Source: Letharia columbiana (lineage: Eukaryota > Ascomycota > Lecanoromycetes > Lecanorales > Parmeliaceae). From it: a stretch of DNA of 64,000 nt. Made by a program: the position numbers and the translations under genes. Below, piece by piece: positions 32,937 through 46,100 of the stretch. The notes under the pieces are model-generated. The model saw only the letters and a list, made by a program, of their open reading frames with translations, made no database searches and was not told where the DNA came from. How positions within the stretch are numbered: position 1 is the first letter of the stretch; every line of letters starts with the position of its first letter. Location of the stretch: positions 824,501-888,500 of the forward strand of contig NW_023501053.1 in assembly GCF_014066305.1 (NCBI RefSeq). Reading direction: 5' to 3'.

Positions 32937-34584
32937 ACCCCTTATTGTACTAGACTACCGGCGCCCACAGCCACACAGGGCCAACGTTAGAGCTAATAAG
33001 CGCACAGGCTTAAGGAGAATTTTCCTCTATCAGTCCATATCAGTCCAGCCCAGTCCACTTCCAATCAATTAGCAAACATTATTATACCCCTCTATTTTAT
33101 CATCGAGTGATTATTCGCTACCAGCAACTTGCTCATTCGACCACCAGATCGTGGCAGACCCCTCCGAATCTGATCGCTCATGATTAGGACCTCTCAGGAT
33201 GAGAATACCACTTATTGTTAAGCAGGGAAGCTTACAAGTCAGAAGCCACGAGTATTTCTTCCGAGTCTAGGTGAGACCCTGATATGTTTAGGAACCTCGA
33301 TTGCATTCCCTGACGAAGTGATCGGCTGGCTAGAGTAGGAGCCTTGCATAACATGGCCTCTTTTCCATGCGAGGCTTTACGGCGGCTATGATAAGGGCAA
33401 TAACGGCAGGTTAGCACGGTCCAAGTTCATAGGTCCTATCTGCATTGCCAATCAAGAATCGCTGTCCCGAAGTTTGGGAAAATCTTTCGAAATCGGTCCG
33501 TTGCAGCAAAGTTTGGTTGGAGGACCCTCATTGACCCACAAATGTCCCCAACACTCCTCCATCAAAGTCGACCGTCTCAAGTGCTAGTAAGGTACTTATA
33601 TAAGTACAGGTACCACCGTCCGTCCATTCCCCCTTGAGAGTTGAGACCACTCTCTGCGGCTAGGAAGACAAAGGAAAGTTACAAAAGCGAAGTGATGCCT
33701 CGGTACTTGATCGCTTTGGATCGATCAAGGCCTTCACCCGGTAGGCTCAGGATCATCCCGACATCTCCACTCATTACCTAAGGTCCCAAAACATCACCTG
33801 GATATCAAATTGACGTCGTTACGCGATAATGAACCGCTGTACAAACCAATCTCGCAAACGCTGCTGGACCCGGCACCCTGGTTTCATGCGGAAACTAGGG
33901 AAGCCAGCCAAAACCTGCGAACTACCGTTTGATCTTCTTGCAGGCGGAGATTTGCATTATTGTCTTGCAGCGCCGTTGGATACCAGGTGAGAAAACGTGC
34001 AACGTTGGAGGAGATCACTTGTGCACTCGGAGTGGCGCATGCCGGCAGGGCCACCAGGGCCTTGGTTACTTGCATGGCAGTGGCGCTGCATCGCATATGC
34101 ACACTATCAATCTTGTGCCTTATCTCCAAACTAGCGTCTGTACGTCGCCTGGATTGCCCATACCTTATCAGTTGGGCGGCCCAAGAACTTTGCATTTGTC
34201 TACAATCCATTCTGACTCCGAGGAGGACGAGGCGCAATTGGCGCATCAATTAAAGTACTGAAAGTTTCGGAGCAGTCTCCGCGAGCCACTTGGATGTCCA
34301 TCTCCTGCGGTTGAAAGACATGAGATAATGGAGTCTTTGATGCATAAGGTACTGAAACACACTTCTCGCTTGACCTAGCTTGCAACTACTTACGTCGATA
34401 ATAATAACAATCCCATGTTTTATAAACTAGAACATGCAGAGAAGATCTAGTTCATAAGCGACGGGAGACCTTGATGAACCTCGGAGCCGGCAGCACCAAC
34501 CAAATGCACCTGTCAAAAAACCAAGCACCCGCAAGGTTGAAGTATACTGTAAGCTTATCCCAGTTGGACAGGCCATTGTTGCGC

Positions 34585-34728
34585 CTATTCAAGCAGCCAA
34601 AGTTGTGTGGAATCGACTGAAGATGCAGCCATGAGTTTCTTTCGTAACGCGGGGTTATTTGTTCTTGCAATGTCCAACTGCGTGGACAGGACAAGACAAG
34701 CTACCAGCACTGAGTAGGTTTTAGTCAT
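34585..34728 (-). CDS. Candidate small secreted peptide, 47 aa
   Basis: An ATG at 34728 starts a 47-codon frame whose first 20 residues (MTKTYSVLVACLVLSTQLDI) look like a signal peptide with a Leu/Val core. The remainder is short and has no cysteines after the signal, which is atypical of effectors. An intron could lead to the overlapping frame that ends ...KVSRRL, but no join was convincing. Weak support only. Confidence 0.15.
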   Translation of the reverse strand: MTKTYSVLVACLVLSTQLDIARTNNPALRKKLMAASSVDSTQLWLLE

Positions 34729-36341
34729 TGTCCGGCTTCGCTCGCAGGATTGGAGCGTTTTATCTATATACGCTGTCCCGATTTCATTGAAAACGCGCTG
34801 TTGCAAATCCGCATACATGCACCTTGACCACACAACCTGCAAACAACGGAAAATGTGCACTCATTCCACGAGCAACCTACAGATGCCTGCGATCACGTTG
34901 CGGAACAGTGGTTTACTAAGTCATTGGTCTGTATGGAGCTTCTCTGTGGTACAACTTTACTCAATGTCTCATGTTCTAATCGTGCACTTGCCAGCGCTTT
35001 CAATCACGTATTGGAAGACCGACGGCCAATCAAGGGCGTTCAACCTGATTCATGGGTGATCAAGTTCAAGTGGTCGAAGCATGACTCTTCCCACAGTTGC
35101 ATTCATTAACAGCATTACACGTTCAGCGCCATAGCACCTCTGCGAGCAGGCTAAGCGAAGGTCGTCAGTGCAACGGAGCGGGCTTTGAGGGCGCGGTGCT
35201 ATCTGTGCATATCGGGTGACCCCGCTCGTCGACTGCCTGCAAGACTCTCAAGACCTCCATATCGTTGTCTATTACCTCGCGTGATAAATATCGGTAGGTA
35301 GAAGCTTCCTATGCCGTGAGCTGGAAATGCTCTCTGTTTTCTTACCGACCTATTCTCACTGCCATTTCCAACCTCTTGTTGTGCTAGTCGTGACAGCTTT
35401 TGAAAGATCAGGACAAATTTGATACCGTCAGCACACTTTAGAAGACTTTGACTTTCTATCTTTTGTCTGGGTTACTGGTACTCCATTCTCAAAGCCCGTC
35501 TCTCGTGCCGCTCCGGTTCTCGTGGCTCCTCGAAAGCTATCCCTATCTACTAAGCTTCCTTGTGGGTACAGGCAATTCCGCAAGCTGTCAATGATTCGGA
35601 GTCTGTCAAAGTTGATGTATACCTGGGAGCCCTGTAGACCATCTACAAGCTCAGAGCTGATTTATTTGAGAAATGCCGAGCACAACTTCCGGCTAAGGAA
35701 AAGTGTTCTATCATGCAACGGCAATTTGGAACCACCATCATGGTGCATTATGATCGAATGGCTTGTAATCTCACCCATCTCACTCATTTAACAAGAAGGA
35801 CAGAAATGATGGATCCTGGAGTACCGCCGAGGACGGGAGAAGCGAGATGCACAGAGCGCATACTTCAGCAATCTCGCTAGAAGTTCCAAGCAGCCAGGCA
35901 GATCCGCCAGTAGTACCTTTCATCTCTCGCGATGAATACCAGTGGACAATGTTGGGACTAATCGGGATGCCGAATGATCTGGTAGGTCGACTCGAACTCG
36001 CGCGATGCTTATATCCAAAGCGCTTCATGACGATATCTTAGGCGCATGTGTCATGCCCTTCATCCCACTTTATCTCGATCAGAGCGCATGAAATACGAGC
36101 CAGAAAGCCACCCAAAACACCCGAAGGATTCACGGGGGGGCTGGATGACCCGCACGTTGCTCGTGGACCCTGGGAAGAGCGCTGTTTGCGACTTCTTCTA
36201 CTGACCACCATGGAGCGATTCAAGTTCTCGCTTTACCATTTGGTATAGGTTTCGACGTTTGAGATGCCGTCGCATTCTACTGCCGTCAAACGGCCATTGC
36301 GCTCCTAAGTTCTTGCGTGGTCCAGGATCGATGCTGACCAG

Positions 36342-36917
36342 ATGGATGACCTCCAGCTCCAACTTCAATTAAGAAGATATACAATCAAGTCATCATTTTC
36401 AGGACCTCCAAGCCCCGAGGACCCATTCCCCTCTCCTCACACCTTTCAACCTCAGTCACGGATCTTCCCTCTAGCACACTGGTACACAAGTGCTCATGTT
36501 ATGAAAACCAGTGCGCAAGGCCTTGTCCGCCCTCCGATGATGGCACCTCCCTCACTAACGACAGCAGCGCTCCTTACTCTTCTCCTAGCAGGCTTCACTC
36601 TCATGGCCCTCCTTGCGTACAGCAGCCCCCTTCCCTCCCCAGCAACCCTCCACAACGACCCCAGTATGAACTCAGGAGATGAACCTTCAGCACCGCTCAT
36701 CTCCAAGAGTGCCTCTGCCCTTCATACCTACAACACGTCTCCTCCTGGACTTCTCACCATCCACACCGATCCTGGCATGCTCTCCACCCCAAATCGAGAG
36801 AACCTGTCAAATTCTACCCACTCCAATGTCGACTCGCAGGGATCGCAGCGAGGACCTTCAGGGACTAACGTACGCAATCTTCGGAGATCATATTTGCTCT
36901 TCTGGACCAGATCTTGA
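36342..36917 (+). CDS. Hypothetical Ser/Pro-rich protein with one membrane segment, 191 aa
   Basis: An ATG-initiated frame of 191 codons. The first 65 residues are polar and Pro-rich. A clear hydrophobic segment (ALLTLLLAGFTLMALLAYS, about 76-94) could be a single membrane span. The C-terminal half is Ser/Thr/Asn-rich. No family is recognised, no intron is evident, and the region around it is gene-poor. It may be a lineage-specific membrane protein or a chance ORF. Confidence 0.3.
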   Translation: MDDLQLQLQLRRYTIKSSFSGPPSPEDPFPSPHTFQPQSRIFPLAHWYTSAHVMKTSAQGLVRPPMMAPPSLTTAALLTLLLAGFTLMALLAYSSPLPSPATLHNDPSMNSGDEPSAPLISKSASALHTYNTSPPGLLTIHTDPGMLSTPNRENLSNSTHSNVDSQGSQRGPSGTNVRNLRRSYLLFWTRS

Positions 36918-37495
36918 GCCTTGAGACGTGTCTTGAGAGTGTCTACTTTGTAGACATGTTTCAATGCTCAATATACCCTCCCGGATAGGCAATACTGACT
37001 CTGAAATCATAACCTAGACTGAAGATAGCGCGCCGGGGGATTGGGATGCTGCATTTTCGAGGGAGAATCAGGAGGCGCAGCAAGGGGATGGGAGGACGGC
37101 GCTTGCTAATTCTGAAGTGCATGGGGGCGGGGTACATTAACGAGGTGAAAGGGAGATTGTATTGATATCGTGATGTTAGATGTAGTCAGCCACCGGTGGC
37201 ATACTAGAGGCGGTCTTCAGGTAGAGCCTGTTTGGAACCTCGGAAGGGTTACGGTCATCCTCTATCCATAATGCCCGGGACTTCAGAGCCCGGAGATTCT
37301 GGTGAGACCTTGGAGTATAAACTATAAAGTAAACACAAAAGTCCGGCGCCTGGCTCGGCAAAAGCGCTAGCGAGGACCTGCAGCTGCCCAAATGTCTACG
37401 TAAATAAGGTACATTTGGTCAAGTTCAACCATCGAGATGGTCAATTGAAATGCCTTCTTGATTTTCACAGCTTGTAAAAGGACAGGTCTCAGGCC

Positions 37496-39664
37496 ATGGA
37501 TAGCATCAATGTCTCGGAGCTCGTTGAGCGCCTAGGCAGTGATGAGGATGCCGTGCGCAAGATGGCCGTCTTCAAGTTGCAGTCCAATATTGGGGATCCA
37601 TCGTTCGCTGATGTTTTCATACTGGAAGGAGGCCTAACGAAGTTACGATATCTAACACTCCACGCTACCGGCAATACTTTGGCCTATAGCTTGACCTCCT
37701 TCTCAAGACTGCTGGAGGTGGACAAAGGCTGGGAGTATGTCAATCAAGATCTTGTGGAAAGGGTAAACTTTTCTTCAGATGTTCTTAAGATGGCAGCTGA
37801 CATGGGAATGTAGGTTGTCGAGCTGGTCGTCACTCATCCACTGGTCAACATCCTTCGCGGTGCCATGTCAATTCTAGTCTACATCGTCTCTCATCCCTAT
37901 ACCGCCTCGAGCAAGATCTCTCAGTCCGACAGCTCTGGCTTTCGAGCTATACAGCCCGCTATGTCTGTGTACCCACAGTTCCTCGAGATGCTCGTCAGTA
38001 GATTATCTTCCGCCGATCACGCTTTATGTGCCAATGCGTTGCTGCTCATCAATTCGTTGATGCGAGAAGCTATTAACAACCACTCAGAAGCTGACTGGCC
38101 TAAATTCATCAAGCGGCTGCAAGACCTCGGTGTCATCAAAGCGGTCTATACACTCATGCAAAGCACAGCGTTACAGGATCTGTCACATCCACTGCTCGAG
38201 TATCAGGCATTGACAAAAGTGCTGCTTCGTAAATGGCGAGATATTCCTGTGGATCTAGATAAGTCGGATCATAGAAGAGCTCTGAAAAGCATTCACTTAG
38301 CTAGCAATCCTGAAAGAGTCACGACACCAGTGGATGATGGAGAAGAGGGTGTGAAGAAGAGACATAACCCAGAAAAGTGGAGACGTCTGGGGTTCGAGTC
38401 GGAGACTCCAGCCTGGGAATTTGGAGATGTTGGTTATCTGGGGATGGTAGACTTGATAGAATATGTGAGACGGCAGGAGGATGGTTTTCAGAAGCTCCTG
38501 CTGGAGCAATCAACCAAGCTGGCAGAACAAAGATGTCCAATTGCCAGAGCAAGTCTTGCGGTGACTTCGATGCTTTGCGAGCATTTTGAAATTGAGAAAG
38601 CAGATATTGACGATGGCAAATTCCAGCTCTCCTTCGAGTCACGAACGAACTTTGACAAGGTTTTCAAGCCTCTGATTTTGCAGTGGTCATTACTCCACAC
38701 TGCTGGTCTACAGGCTTTCTTCCGGCTATGGCAAACTACTGGTGCCGAGACTGAAGACTTCATAAAGATCGCCGACCTGGTCCGAATACTGCTCGAAGAA
38801 GTGGTTGGCGGAGCTACAAGATTGAGCGACGTCGATGTAGTCGAAACAGAAATTCAGCAATTCGAATTGAGACGATTAAGGCATTTGCAGATGGAGCTGC
38901 TTGAATTGACCTACGAAGGCCACTGGGGTCATCACCTTGGCCAAATCCGAGACGAGCTGTACCACGAAGCGTTGCAATTTGTCAAAGAGCAGCGCATACG
39001 ATGTCTATTAGCAGGAGCATGGTTCCCGAACTGCCATGGTCACGATAGCGAAAAAGGCGCTGCAACAAAGCAGGATCTTAACCCGTCCAATCCAACTTCT
39101 CAACGCTATGCAAAACTAGCCCACAACAGGCGCTTTCTCCACTACGCCGACTTCGACGTTGCTGGTGATGAGGAGCCAAATCTGGAGGGACTGCTTGAGA
39201 GGATCGACCTCACAACAGTGTTCGTTACCTCGAACGTCTCCACAACCTATGAGCCCAATTCCTCAACAACTACCCTTAAAGCAACTCACAACTCTATCTC
39301 CGCAAGGAAGATAACCATCCGTGGCTACCTTCCCTCCAACTCACGTCCCGCCTCACCCAAGACCCACACTCGTGCAGGCTCCATAGCAACCAAGCCGCCT
39401 CGAAAGGAAGTGACACTGCTTACCCTTCACCCACAAACTCACAATCTGGCCGTGGAATGGCTGGACGGTTTGCGCATGCTGTTGAATCAGCAGCCAATCA
39501 CAAACGAGACCAAGAAACTGATTGCCATGGTGCAGGATTATGGCCTCAAGATCAGGCTGTTGAATGTCAGATTTGAAGATATGGTTCTTGCGGGTGAGGC
39601 CCCTGAGATACCCAGCCGCGAAGGGCTCGACGAGGACTACTATTATGACATTTTCGGCACTTGA
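37496..39664 (+). CDS. ELMO/CED-12 domain protein, 705 aa, 2 exons
   Basis: Exons 37496-37762 and 37814-39664 are joined by a 51-nt intron (GTAAAC...TGTAG), restoring DLVERVVELVVTHPL. ELMO proteins bind DOCK-type GEFs to activate Rac in cytoskeletal remodelling and polar growth. The N-terminal half is helical and armadillo-like (residues 1-230). The ELMO core at about 235-370 has EKWRRLGFESETPAWEF followed by GYLGMVDLIEYVRRQEDGF. A PH-like region begins near 485 with LYHEALQFVKEQRIRCLLAG and includes RFLHYADFDVAGDEEPNLEG. The C-terminus ends in an acidic, Tyr-rich tail (EGLDEDYYYDIFGT). There is no membrane segment. A fungal ELMO-DOCK module is the expected partner context; no DOCK gene lies in this window. 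Confidence 0.9.
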
Positions 39665-39807
39665 CATGTTCGGACTGCAAATCAAGGGCGAATATTAATT
39701 TGCGTGGGTAGACGAAACAGCAAAACGGCGCTTCGATTTGTTTTAAGATACCCTATTACATTACTGTTGCTATTTTCCATTGGTAGTTTCCGTATGCTGT
39801 CATGTTC

Positions 39808-40946
39808 TCATAACTCGTCAAAAAGTCGTAACGTGGCGTCTGCGTCCACAGCCGAACTCCTCGCGGTCGTGTCCTCCACTCTTTTCTTCGTCTGCCCACC
39901 TGGCCTCCAACCCTCCTCATCTCGTTGCCTTTCTCTTCTCTGCTCCCATTTTCCCTGGCGGATGCCCACCACGTCCTCAAACACCTCCCTCCGATTTCGC
40001 AAATGCACAACCTCATCCGTCATGACATATTTGTCCCGTCGCCATTGCCTGGTCGCCGTCAATATCAAGAGTAACCCAATCAGGAGTCCCAATGCCCCCC
40101 ACAGCATCTTCAACCTCCTGCCAATTATCCGTCTCGATTCCCTATCTTGCAGTGAGCTCCTCTCGACTTTCTCTCTCACTCCATGTAGCCTCTCTCCCAA
40201 CGTCCCTACTTTCTCCCTTCCCTCCTTTATACGTATTTCCAACTGAGAGATACGACCAGCTTGAGCGTCAAAAGACTTGTCAGAGGAGGAGATTTGAGTT
40301 GTTATTTCCGAGGTGAGGGAGGAGCTCAAAGACGTGAAGCGCGTTTGGAGGGCCGAGGTTTGGGTGGAGAGCGACGATAGGGAGGAGACTGCGGAGGCGA
40401 GAGAGGAGGTTGAGGAGAGGAGGGAGTAGTAAGTGTAATCTAGGCGGCGGGTCGTCGTAGTCGACAGGGTCGAGAGGGTGGTGAGGCGGGTTCGGAGATC
40501 ACTTCAACAGTAGAGTAATGAGCATCTCTGTTGCCGTTCAATCCAGGTACAGGAATGTAGACACACTCATCAGCAGCGTTCCTCCTCACCCTCAACCTCT
40601 CCACCTCCTTCCACGCGTCCCTCTCCCGCTCCCTCTCCCTCTCCGCCTCCTTCACTTCACTCGCCCTCTCATTAACCTGCGGCTGCTCCGGTCCTCTCGA
40701 GGGGCTCTTGCCGTCATCTACCCTGCCGTCTATCCTACTGTTTGTCTTGGACAGAAAGTCACCGAATGGGTTTGAGGTAGCGGGAAGGATTGCGGATTGG
40801 GGGACGCTTTTGTCGTGGTGTTGGTGGTGGACGCGGTGGGGGTGGTGCGGAATGTGGTGTCTATGAGCGGGTTTGGTGGGAAAGGTTGTCGAGCGGGGCG
40901 GAGTGGACAGCTGGGGCTGGTTGGAGGGGGTGGTTGGGCGGATCAT
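39808..40946 (-). CDS. Uncharacterised coiled-coil, single-pass membrane protein with an apparent frameshift
   Basis: An ATG at 40946 starts a frame with a basic/His-rich N-terminus, an Arg/Glu helix (EAERERERERDAWKEVERLR) and CVYIPVPGLNGNRDAHYSTV, stopping at 40440. A second frame overlaps its end (RLDYTYYSLLSSTSSLAS, then a long coiled coil, ISQLEIRIKEGREKVGTLGE), continues to a membrane segment (MLWGALGLLIGLLLILTA) and ends at 39808. The two halves look like one protein as it occurs in related fungi, but no intron with a good donor and normal length joins them. A single-base frameshift between about 40440 and 40490 fits best. It may be a sequencing error or true loss. Function unknown; tail-anchored topology at an internal membrane is possible. 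Confidence 0.6.
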
Positions 40947-41237
40947 CGTTGAGGGTGTGGTTGATGGATGGGGACGGGGGAGGAATGGTGGGGATAATGG
41001 GAATGTTTATGGATTTTTAGGTCACGGTGGAGCTCGATGATGGTCTCGTTCACGTTATGGAAAACTTATCACGTGCAATAGACTGGACAGTTCAGTACCT
41101 CTGGTAGCTTTGAAATCGTCCTACTCGTCCTTCGTGGTATCATGCCTGAATCTAGGAGTAACTAAGCCAACTCCAAGCGCTATGCTTCGATAATCGTGCC
41201 CTCAGATCCTTCACCTGCTCTCGTAGTGCCTCCCGAC

Positions 41238-41698
41238 TCATGACTTCAGCAGCTTGTTCCTCTTCTCCCTCCTCTTCAGTCTCTCCACCCTCTTGGCATG
41301 CATCTTTTCCGCCATCTTCTCATAGCGCTCCTTCTCTTCCTTCGCTGCTCTCTTGTCTTTGATCGCTTGTATACGACTCTGATACTCTCCGTTCAGTACC
41401 ATATCCATACGGCCAGCGGGCATCTTGACGTACTTGTCTTTCATTCTCTTTCTCATCCTTCATTTCCTTTTCCTTTGCCTTCATGGCAGTCATTGCTTTC
41501 CGCCCCGCAGTGCGCTTTTCGTACGAGGTCTGCCCGGACGTTGGGCGGAAGGCGCACTTTTGGGGGTGCCATTGCTTGCCTGTATCAAAGTCAGTGGAGT
41601 TACCCTGAGCCAAACCAAATATGTCGTGAGCTCTTACCATTCTTTCGTAATCCTGGAGTTGTCAATGCTGATGCTGTAGGCGCGGAATTGGACATCAT
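41238..41698 (-). CDS. CGR1: rRNA-processing protein Cgr1, 115 aa, 3 exons
   Basis: Exons 41698-41638, 41579-41434 and 41378-41238 are joined by introns of 58 nt (GTAAGA...TACAG) and 55 nt (GTACGT...ATCAG). Cgr1 is a small nucleolar coiled-coil protein needed for 60S ribosome assembly. After a short N-terminus the conserved [20 protein letters not shown] block appears, followed by SYEKR and one continuous charged helix ([46 protein letters not shown]). The length is typical for the family (about 114 aa in Aspergillus). Two adjacent ATGs (41698 and 41695) could both serve as start. Confidence 0.95.
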
Positions 41699-42188
41699 AC
41701 CTACCGCTCTGCCTCTCGGATGACTTTCAAGTATGAGTTGCTAGTATATTAGCGGAGCATAACAATGGTGGTATTCCAGGACCAAAAAGAGTGCCAGAGT
41801 CCCTGTCGTTGCCGAATAGAAATTTCTCCAGCTCTTCACAGGCAATTCGATGTTCTCAGAAGGGAAGGTATAGCGGCACTAGAATCAAGGGGTGAAAAGG
41901 GTCTCACACGAGCACAGAAATCTCACTTTTACAACTCACGCCAAAGAACAAAGAGCTTGAATCCTCTCGCGCTATATGAACTCCGATTTCCTTATCACAG
42001 CTCTCCAACTCAAAATATGCCAAGCATGTCCTGAACCTATTCTACTCTACTCACCGCTCGCAACTTATTGTAACCACTCATAAGCGAGATGCTCAACCGA
42101 TAACGCTACAGGGCCGTTCTATCTTTTCTAGAACGGCCGTCTGCCTTGACCTTTTCGGCTCCTGGCTTTGTTAGAAGCTGCACCATCG

Positions 42189-43196
42189 ATGACCGACGCG
42201 GCGGAAGGAAGGATAACATCCTTGACAAATAGCAAAGATGACCTCCCCTCGGAGCCTGTTTGCAAAAATTCAAGCGACCATGGAACTGAGGCATTGAAAG
42301 ACCTCACGTTTGGCTCTATAGCTGGTGTGATAGGCAAAACGATTGAGTACCCTTTTGACACTGTGAAAGTGCGGCTGCAGTCCCAGCCAGACACTCTTCC
42401 TCTCCGTTATCAAGGGCCTCTTGATTGCTTCCGGCAATCTCTCCGAAAAGAAGGCATCACAGGCTTATACCGCGGTATCAGCGCTCCTTTGCTCGGCGCA
42501 GCGATAGAGACGAGTAGTCTCTTTTTCAGTTACCGCATCGCTCAAACCGCGCTCCAAGCTACCATCATCTCACCCGAGAATGGCAATCCGCTGCCGTTGA
42601 GTGCATTGATAGCCAGCGGAGGAGCCAGCGGTGCCTTTACAAGCCTCTTACTTACACCAATTGAGTTGGTGAAATGCCAGATGCAAGTCCCGCTCTCGCC
42701 TTCCAGTGTTCAAGGCCCAGGACCTCTCTCGATCATTGCATCAGTCTTCCGTCACTACGGCATTCTTGGCTTCTGGCATGGGCAGCTGGGAACTCTGATC
42801 CGCGAGACCGGGGGTTCAGCAGCTTGGTTCGGAAGCTACGAGGGTGTGAGTGCGCAGTTCCGGAAATATAATGCTCGTTATACACCATCGATGGTGAAAG
42901 CAGCAAAGGAAGACACACTGCCCTTGTATCAACAGATGCTCGCAGGGGCCACAGCCGGGGTGACCTACAATTTTGTCTTCTTCCCTGCCGACACGATCAA
43001 GTCGCGGATGCAGACCGAGGAAGTCGGCGCTGGCGGGCAGGTACGGAGGACTTTTTGGGGATCCGGAAAAGCGTTGTGGCAACAGCAAGGAATTAGGGGT
43101 CTGTACAGGGGCTGCGGTATTACGGTGGGAAGGGCCGCTCCGAGCTCGGCATTCATCTTTGCCGTTTACGAAGGATTGAGAGGGTGGGGACGATAG
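42189..43196 (+). CDS. ORT1: Mitochondrial ornithine carrier, 335 aa
   Basis: An intronless gene. It is an inner-membrane SLC25 carrier exchanging ornithine (and related basic amino acids) to feed cytosolic arginine synthesis. Three Solcar repeats are visible with signature motifs [22 protein letters not shown] and [11 protein letters not shown], each followed by a [19 protein letters not shown] block. The second repeat carries [14 protein letters not shown], characteristic of the ornithine subgroup. The ATG at 42189 is used; the frame opens earlier only with a TTG. It could be another basic amino acid carrier, but the sequence matches fungal Ort1/AmcA best. Confidence 0.92.
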   Translation: MTDAAEGRITSLTNSKDDLPSEPVCKNSSDHGTEALKDLTFGSIAGVIGKTIEYPFDTVKVRLQSQPDTLPLRYQGPLDCFRQSLRKEGITGLYRGISAPLLGAAIETSSLFFSYRIAQTALQATIISPENGNPLPLSALIASGGASGAFTSLLLTPIELVKCQMQVPLSPSSVQGPGPLSIIASVFRHYGILGFWHGQLGTLIRETGGSAAWFGSYEGVSAQFRKYNARYTPSMVKAAKEDTLPLYQQMLAGATAGVTYNFVFFPADTIKSRMQTEEVGAGGQVRRTFWGSGKALWQQQGIRGLYRGCGITVGRAAPSSAFIFAVYEGLRGWGR

Positions 43197-46100
43197 GTGA
43201 TCCTGGTGGTTGACAGGTATCTGTTTGAAGAGAATCAGAATATTCCATGCTCCAAACGGTTAGGATGATTTCGAATCGTTGTGTTGTAACGATTGCTATC
43301 TTGGCCCAATCATTACTTTATTGATCACTTATGAAGGCCTGCTACACGACAAATTGGTCTCGCAATGCACAGCGCGGATTATGACCAATAGTAAGAATGC
43401 GACAAGCCGAGATGCATTTTCGAAGGTCTGATACTGGATCATACTGCGAATGCTTTCGGAGTAGCCCGCCCGGCTGAGTCAAACAGGTTTCAAATCCGGA
43501 CCTGCACTGCTGCAGAGGTGAATGACCGGACTTCTCCTACCGAGACATGCTTCCACGGGGGGTGGAATATGATTCACTGCAAATGGCTCTTAGCTGTTTC
43601 CTTGCATGATCGTTGCTCCGAGGTGATTCTAGGTACTTCATGCAGGGTTGTCCTTTTTTTCCCCCAACTCTGAGCAGGTAATCTATCGTATGCAATATGC
43701 AGCACGCATGTCGTCGAATCAGCACTATATGCATCACGGTGACACGGAAATAATGCAATATCAGGTGCAGAGAGATTTCCCTCGCAGATATTGGAGAGAG
43801 CTTGATATCCGGCCGTCGGTACTTTACTTTCTGCCAGGTAAAGTAAGGTAAGCTAAACTAAGCTAAACTAGGCTAGGGGTACCTTAGCCAAGAAAAGCAG
43901 GCTGCACTAAAGCATGTCAGTCTGAGGTTAAGCATCTTGGCAATGTGAAAGCCGGGTTTACGGTGTGGTGTTGGCATCGGCCAGTCGGGAGAGAATGTTC
44001 CAGACTTTTGCCCCAGGTGGCAGGTGGGTGCCACCGCCATTGCCACTGCCACATGGAAGCCTCGAGCATCAGCGTTTTTGACTCTTCAGTTTTTGGGAGC
44101 CACGTTTGAGAGCAATCACTCCGGAGACTTAATAGACTTAATCATTAAGCATTCTCTGGATAATCGACAAGGAATGGCTACCGAGTCCCGACTTACCTTA
44201 CCTACTTTACCTTACTTCTTCCGCCAACCATCAGCATCCATGCCGATCGATACCAAGGCGTACATGTAATGACGTGCGTCTGGAATCTGGATGAGCGCGT
44301 AGCTGAAACACACTTCAATGATGTTATGATGAGGCCAGAGGGTGTGAAGGGCGGCTATCGGACAAGTGCTTACTCTCCGAGCGTGGGATACTCTAATACG
44401 GAGTACTTAACTAGTTACTTTATCATTTACGAGGACTGTGCGGGAGGTGATGAAGGATTTGGTTGGCAGATAATTTGTCACGAGTGATTTTAAAACCGCG
44501 TCCTGATGGGTGTAGATCTCCGTAATTCAATGTGATAATAATCATAATAGTGAATGAACATTCAAGTATCTTTCATTTCATGAAAAAAAATAAAAAACAA
44601 TCTCCGTAGACGCTGGGCTGTGAAGCAGGTGCATTCGGGCGTAGTGTTGGTCAGCCTTCTCCTCACCGGTAATTTTCTCAGGGCTGGCAGCTTGTGAATG
44701 TGAACCCTCCTTTTTGCCCCCGAGCCTTCTTTCCCCCCGCACACCCCGAAAAGAAAATAAGGGATAAGGGGGGAAAAGAAAAACAATTGGCGCATTATTA
44801 CTTATATTTCTCTTTCCCTCCAATCAATATCTCGCATTTCTTCTTCTTTCTCCAAACCCCAGAAAATCCTTCGCCAAATTATTCCATTGGCTCTCAAGAC
44901 CCCAATCTACTACTTTACTCTACTTTACTTTACTTCACTTTACGTCCAAAGTTCCCTCCCACCAACGCGCGCTTGCTGAGCCTAAACAAGTACCAACACC
45001 CCTCGTCACTGGCTGACTGGCTCGCTCTCTTCTTCTTCTTCTTCTTCTTCCAATCAACACGCCCGCAAGCATCCCCGAAAACCGAAAAGTTCTCTCCCAC
45101 TTCCCACTCCCCAGTAACCTACCCCACGGAAGATCGACTGCAACCGCGTTTAGGGAACAAGGCGACCTATCGCATTGCAGACTATTCTGTTCCCCAGCTT
45201 TATCGACAGAAGTTCGCATCAAGCAGCGACGTCAGGTGATTGTTGCTGGACCCAGCCCCACGGTCGCGCAAGCTGGCATTCATGCGACTCTCGGCCACTG
45301 AGAATGCTTAATTGGCATCTTACAACGTGCGTCTCATTCTTTAGTTAGACCCTTCATCCACAGCCACGAGAGCGATCACGGTTTTGGTCAGCGTTTGTAT
45401 GGCGACGACGCGTTAATTGGGTTATTCATGTACTCTCTCTAACCATGATGCATCAAACAGGGTCATTAACATCGGAGCACAGTACGGAGATACCTAGACT
45501 GCTGCGATCCTTCTTCTTCAGTGTTGTGCACCATTTTCCACGGCTGTCGCAAGGAAGCAAACCAGAATTACACGAGACCTGCATACCCGACAGCGTTTGG
45601 ATAACTATAGAAGCGCTTCAACACCGCCCAAGTCCCTCATAAACCACCCACACGCCATTCACACCCAGCCCCTCCGAATAACTCGAAACACTGTCCATTT
45701 AAATTCATTCCGGGTGCCATTCACCATTCACAAGTCTTACAGCACGCTGGGATCCCCAACACGTTCTGTTGATCGACAAGGTATGTTTTCGGCCTGCAGC
45801 ACCTCCGCTCTCCGCGCGCTATACTCTGCCAACGCATCAAATCATCACCGCTCTTTGCCATGTCCATGCCTTGCTCCCAAATATCAACCCCGCTCCCTGT
45901 CGTGTCCATATCTATTAATGTAATCAATACTAACACCTTCCTGGCTTTGAAGCCGACAGTTGACGCTCCGAACCTTTGGCTTTCATTGCCCGCCTCATTT
46001 CATACCTGTCTGTACTGTTGGAAGAAACTCTCCAACGGTGGCGACGAAAGCTTGCCCCGACGATACACCACTAAGCACTCGCACCGCCTCATACCTACCC

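Larger units (their letters stand above)
32937..37495. other. Gene-poor block of about 4.6 kb
   Basis: No confident gene between the Reg1-like gene and the ELMO gene. A faint coding-like stretch on plus near 35,580-35,880 reads KVDVYLGAL, a stop, then TIYKLRADLFEKCRAQL and MQRQFGTTIMVHYDRM, but it is broken and matches nothing I know. Two weak ORFs in the block are listed separately. Confidence 0.5.

Noticed and set aside
43480..43510. tRNA B-box-like ggtttcaaatcc
   Set aside because: The flanking bases cannot form a T-arm or acceptor stem, and no A box is found upstream.
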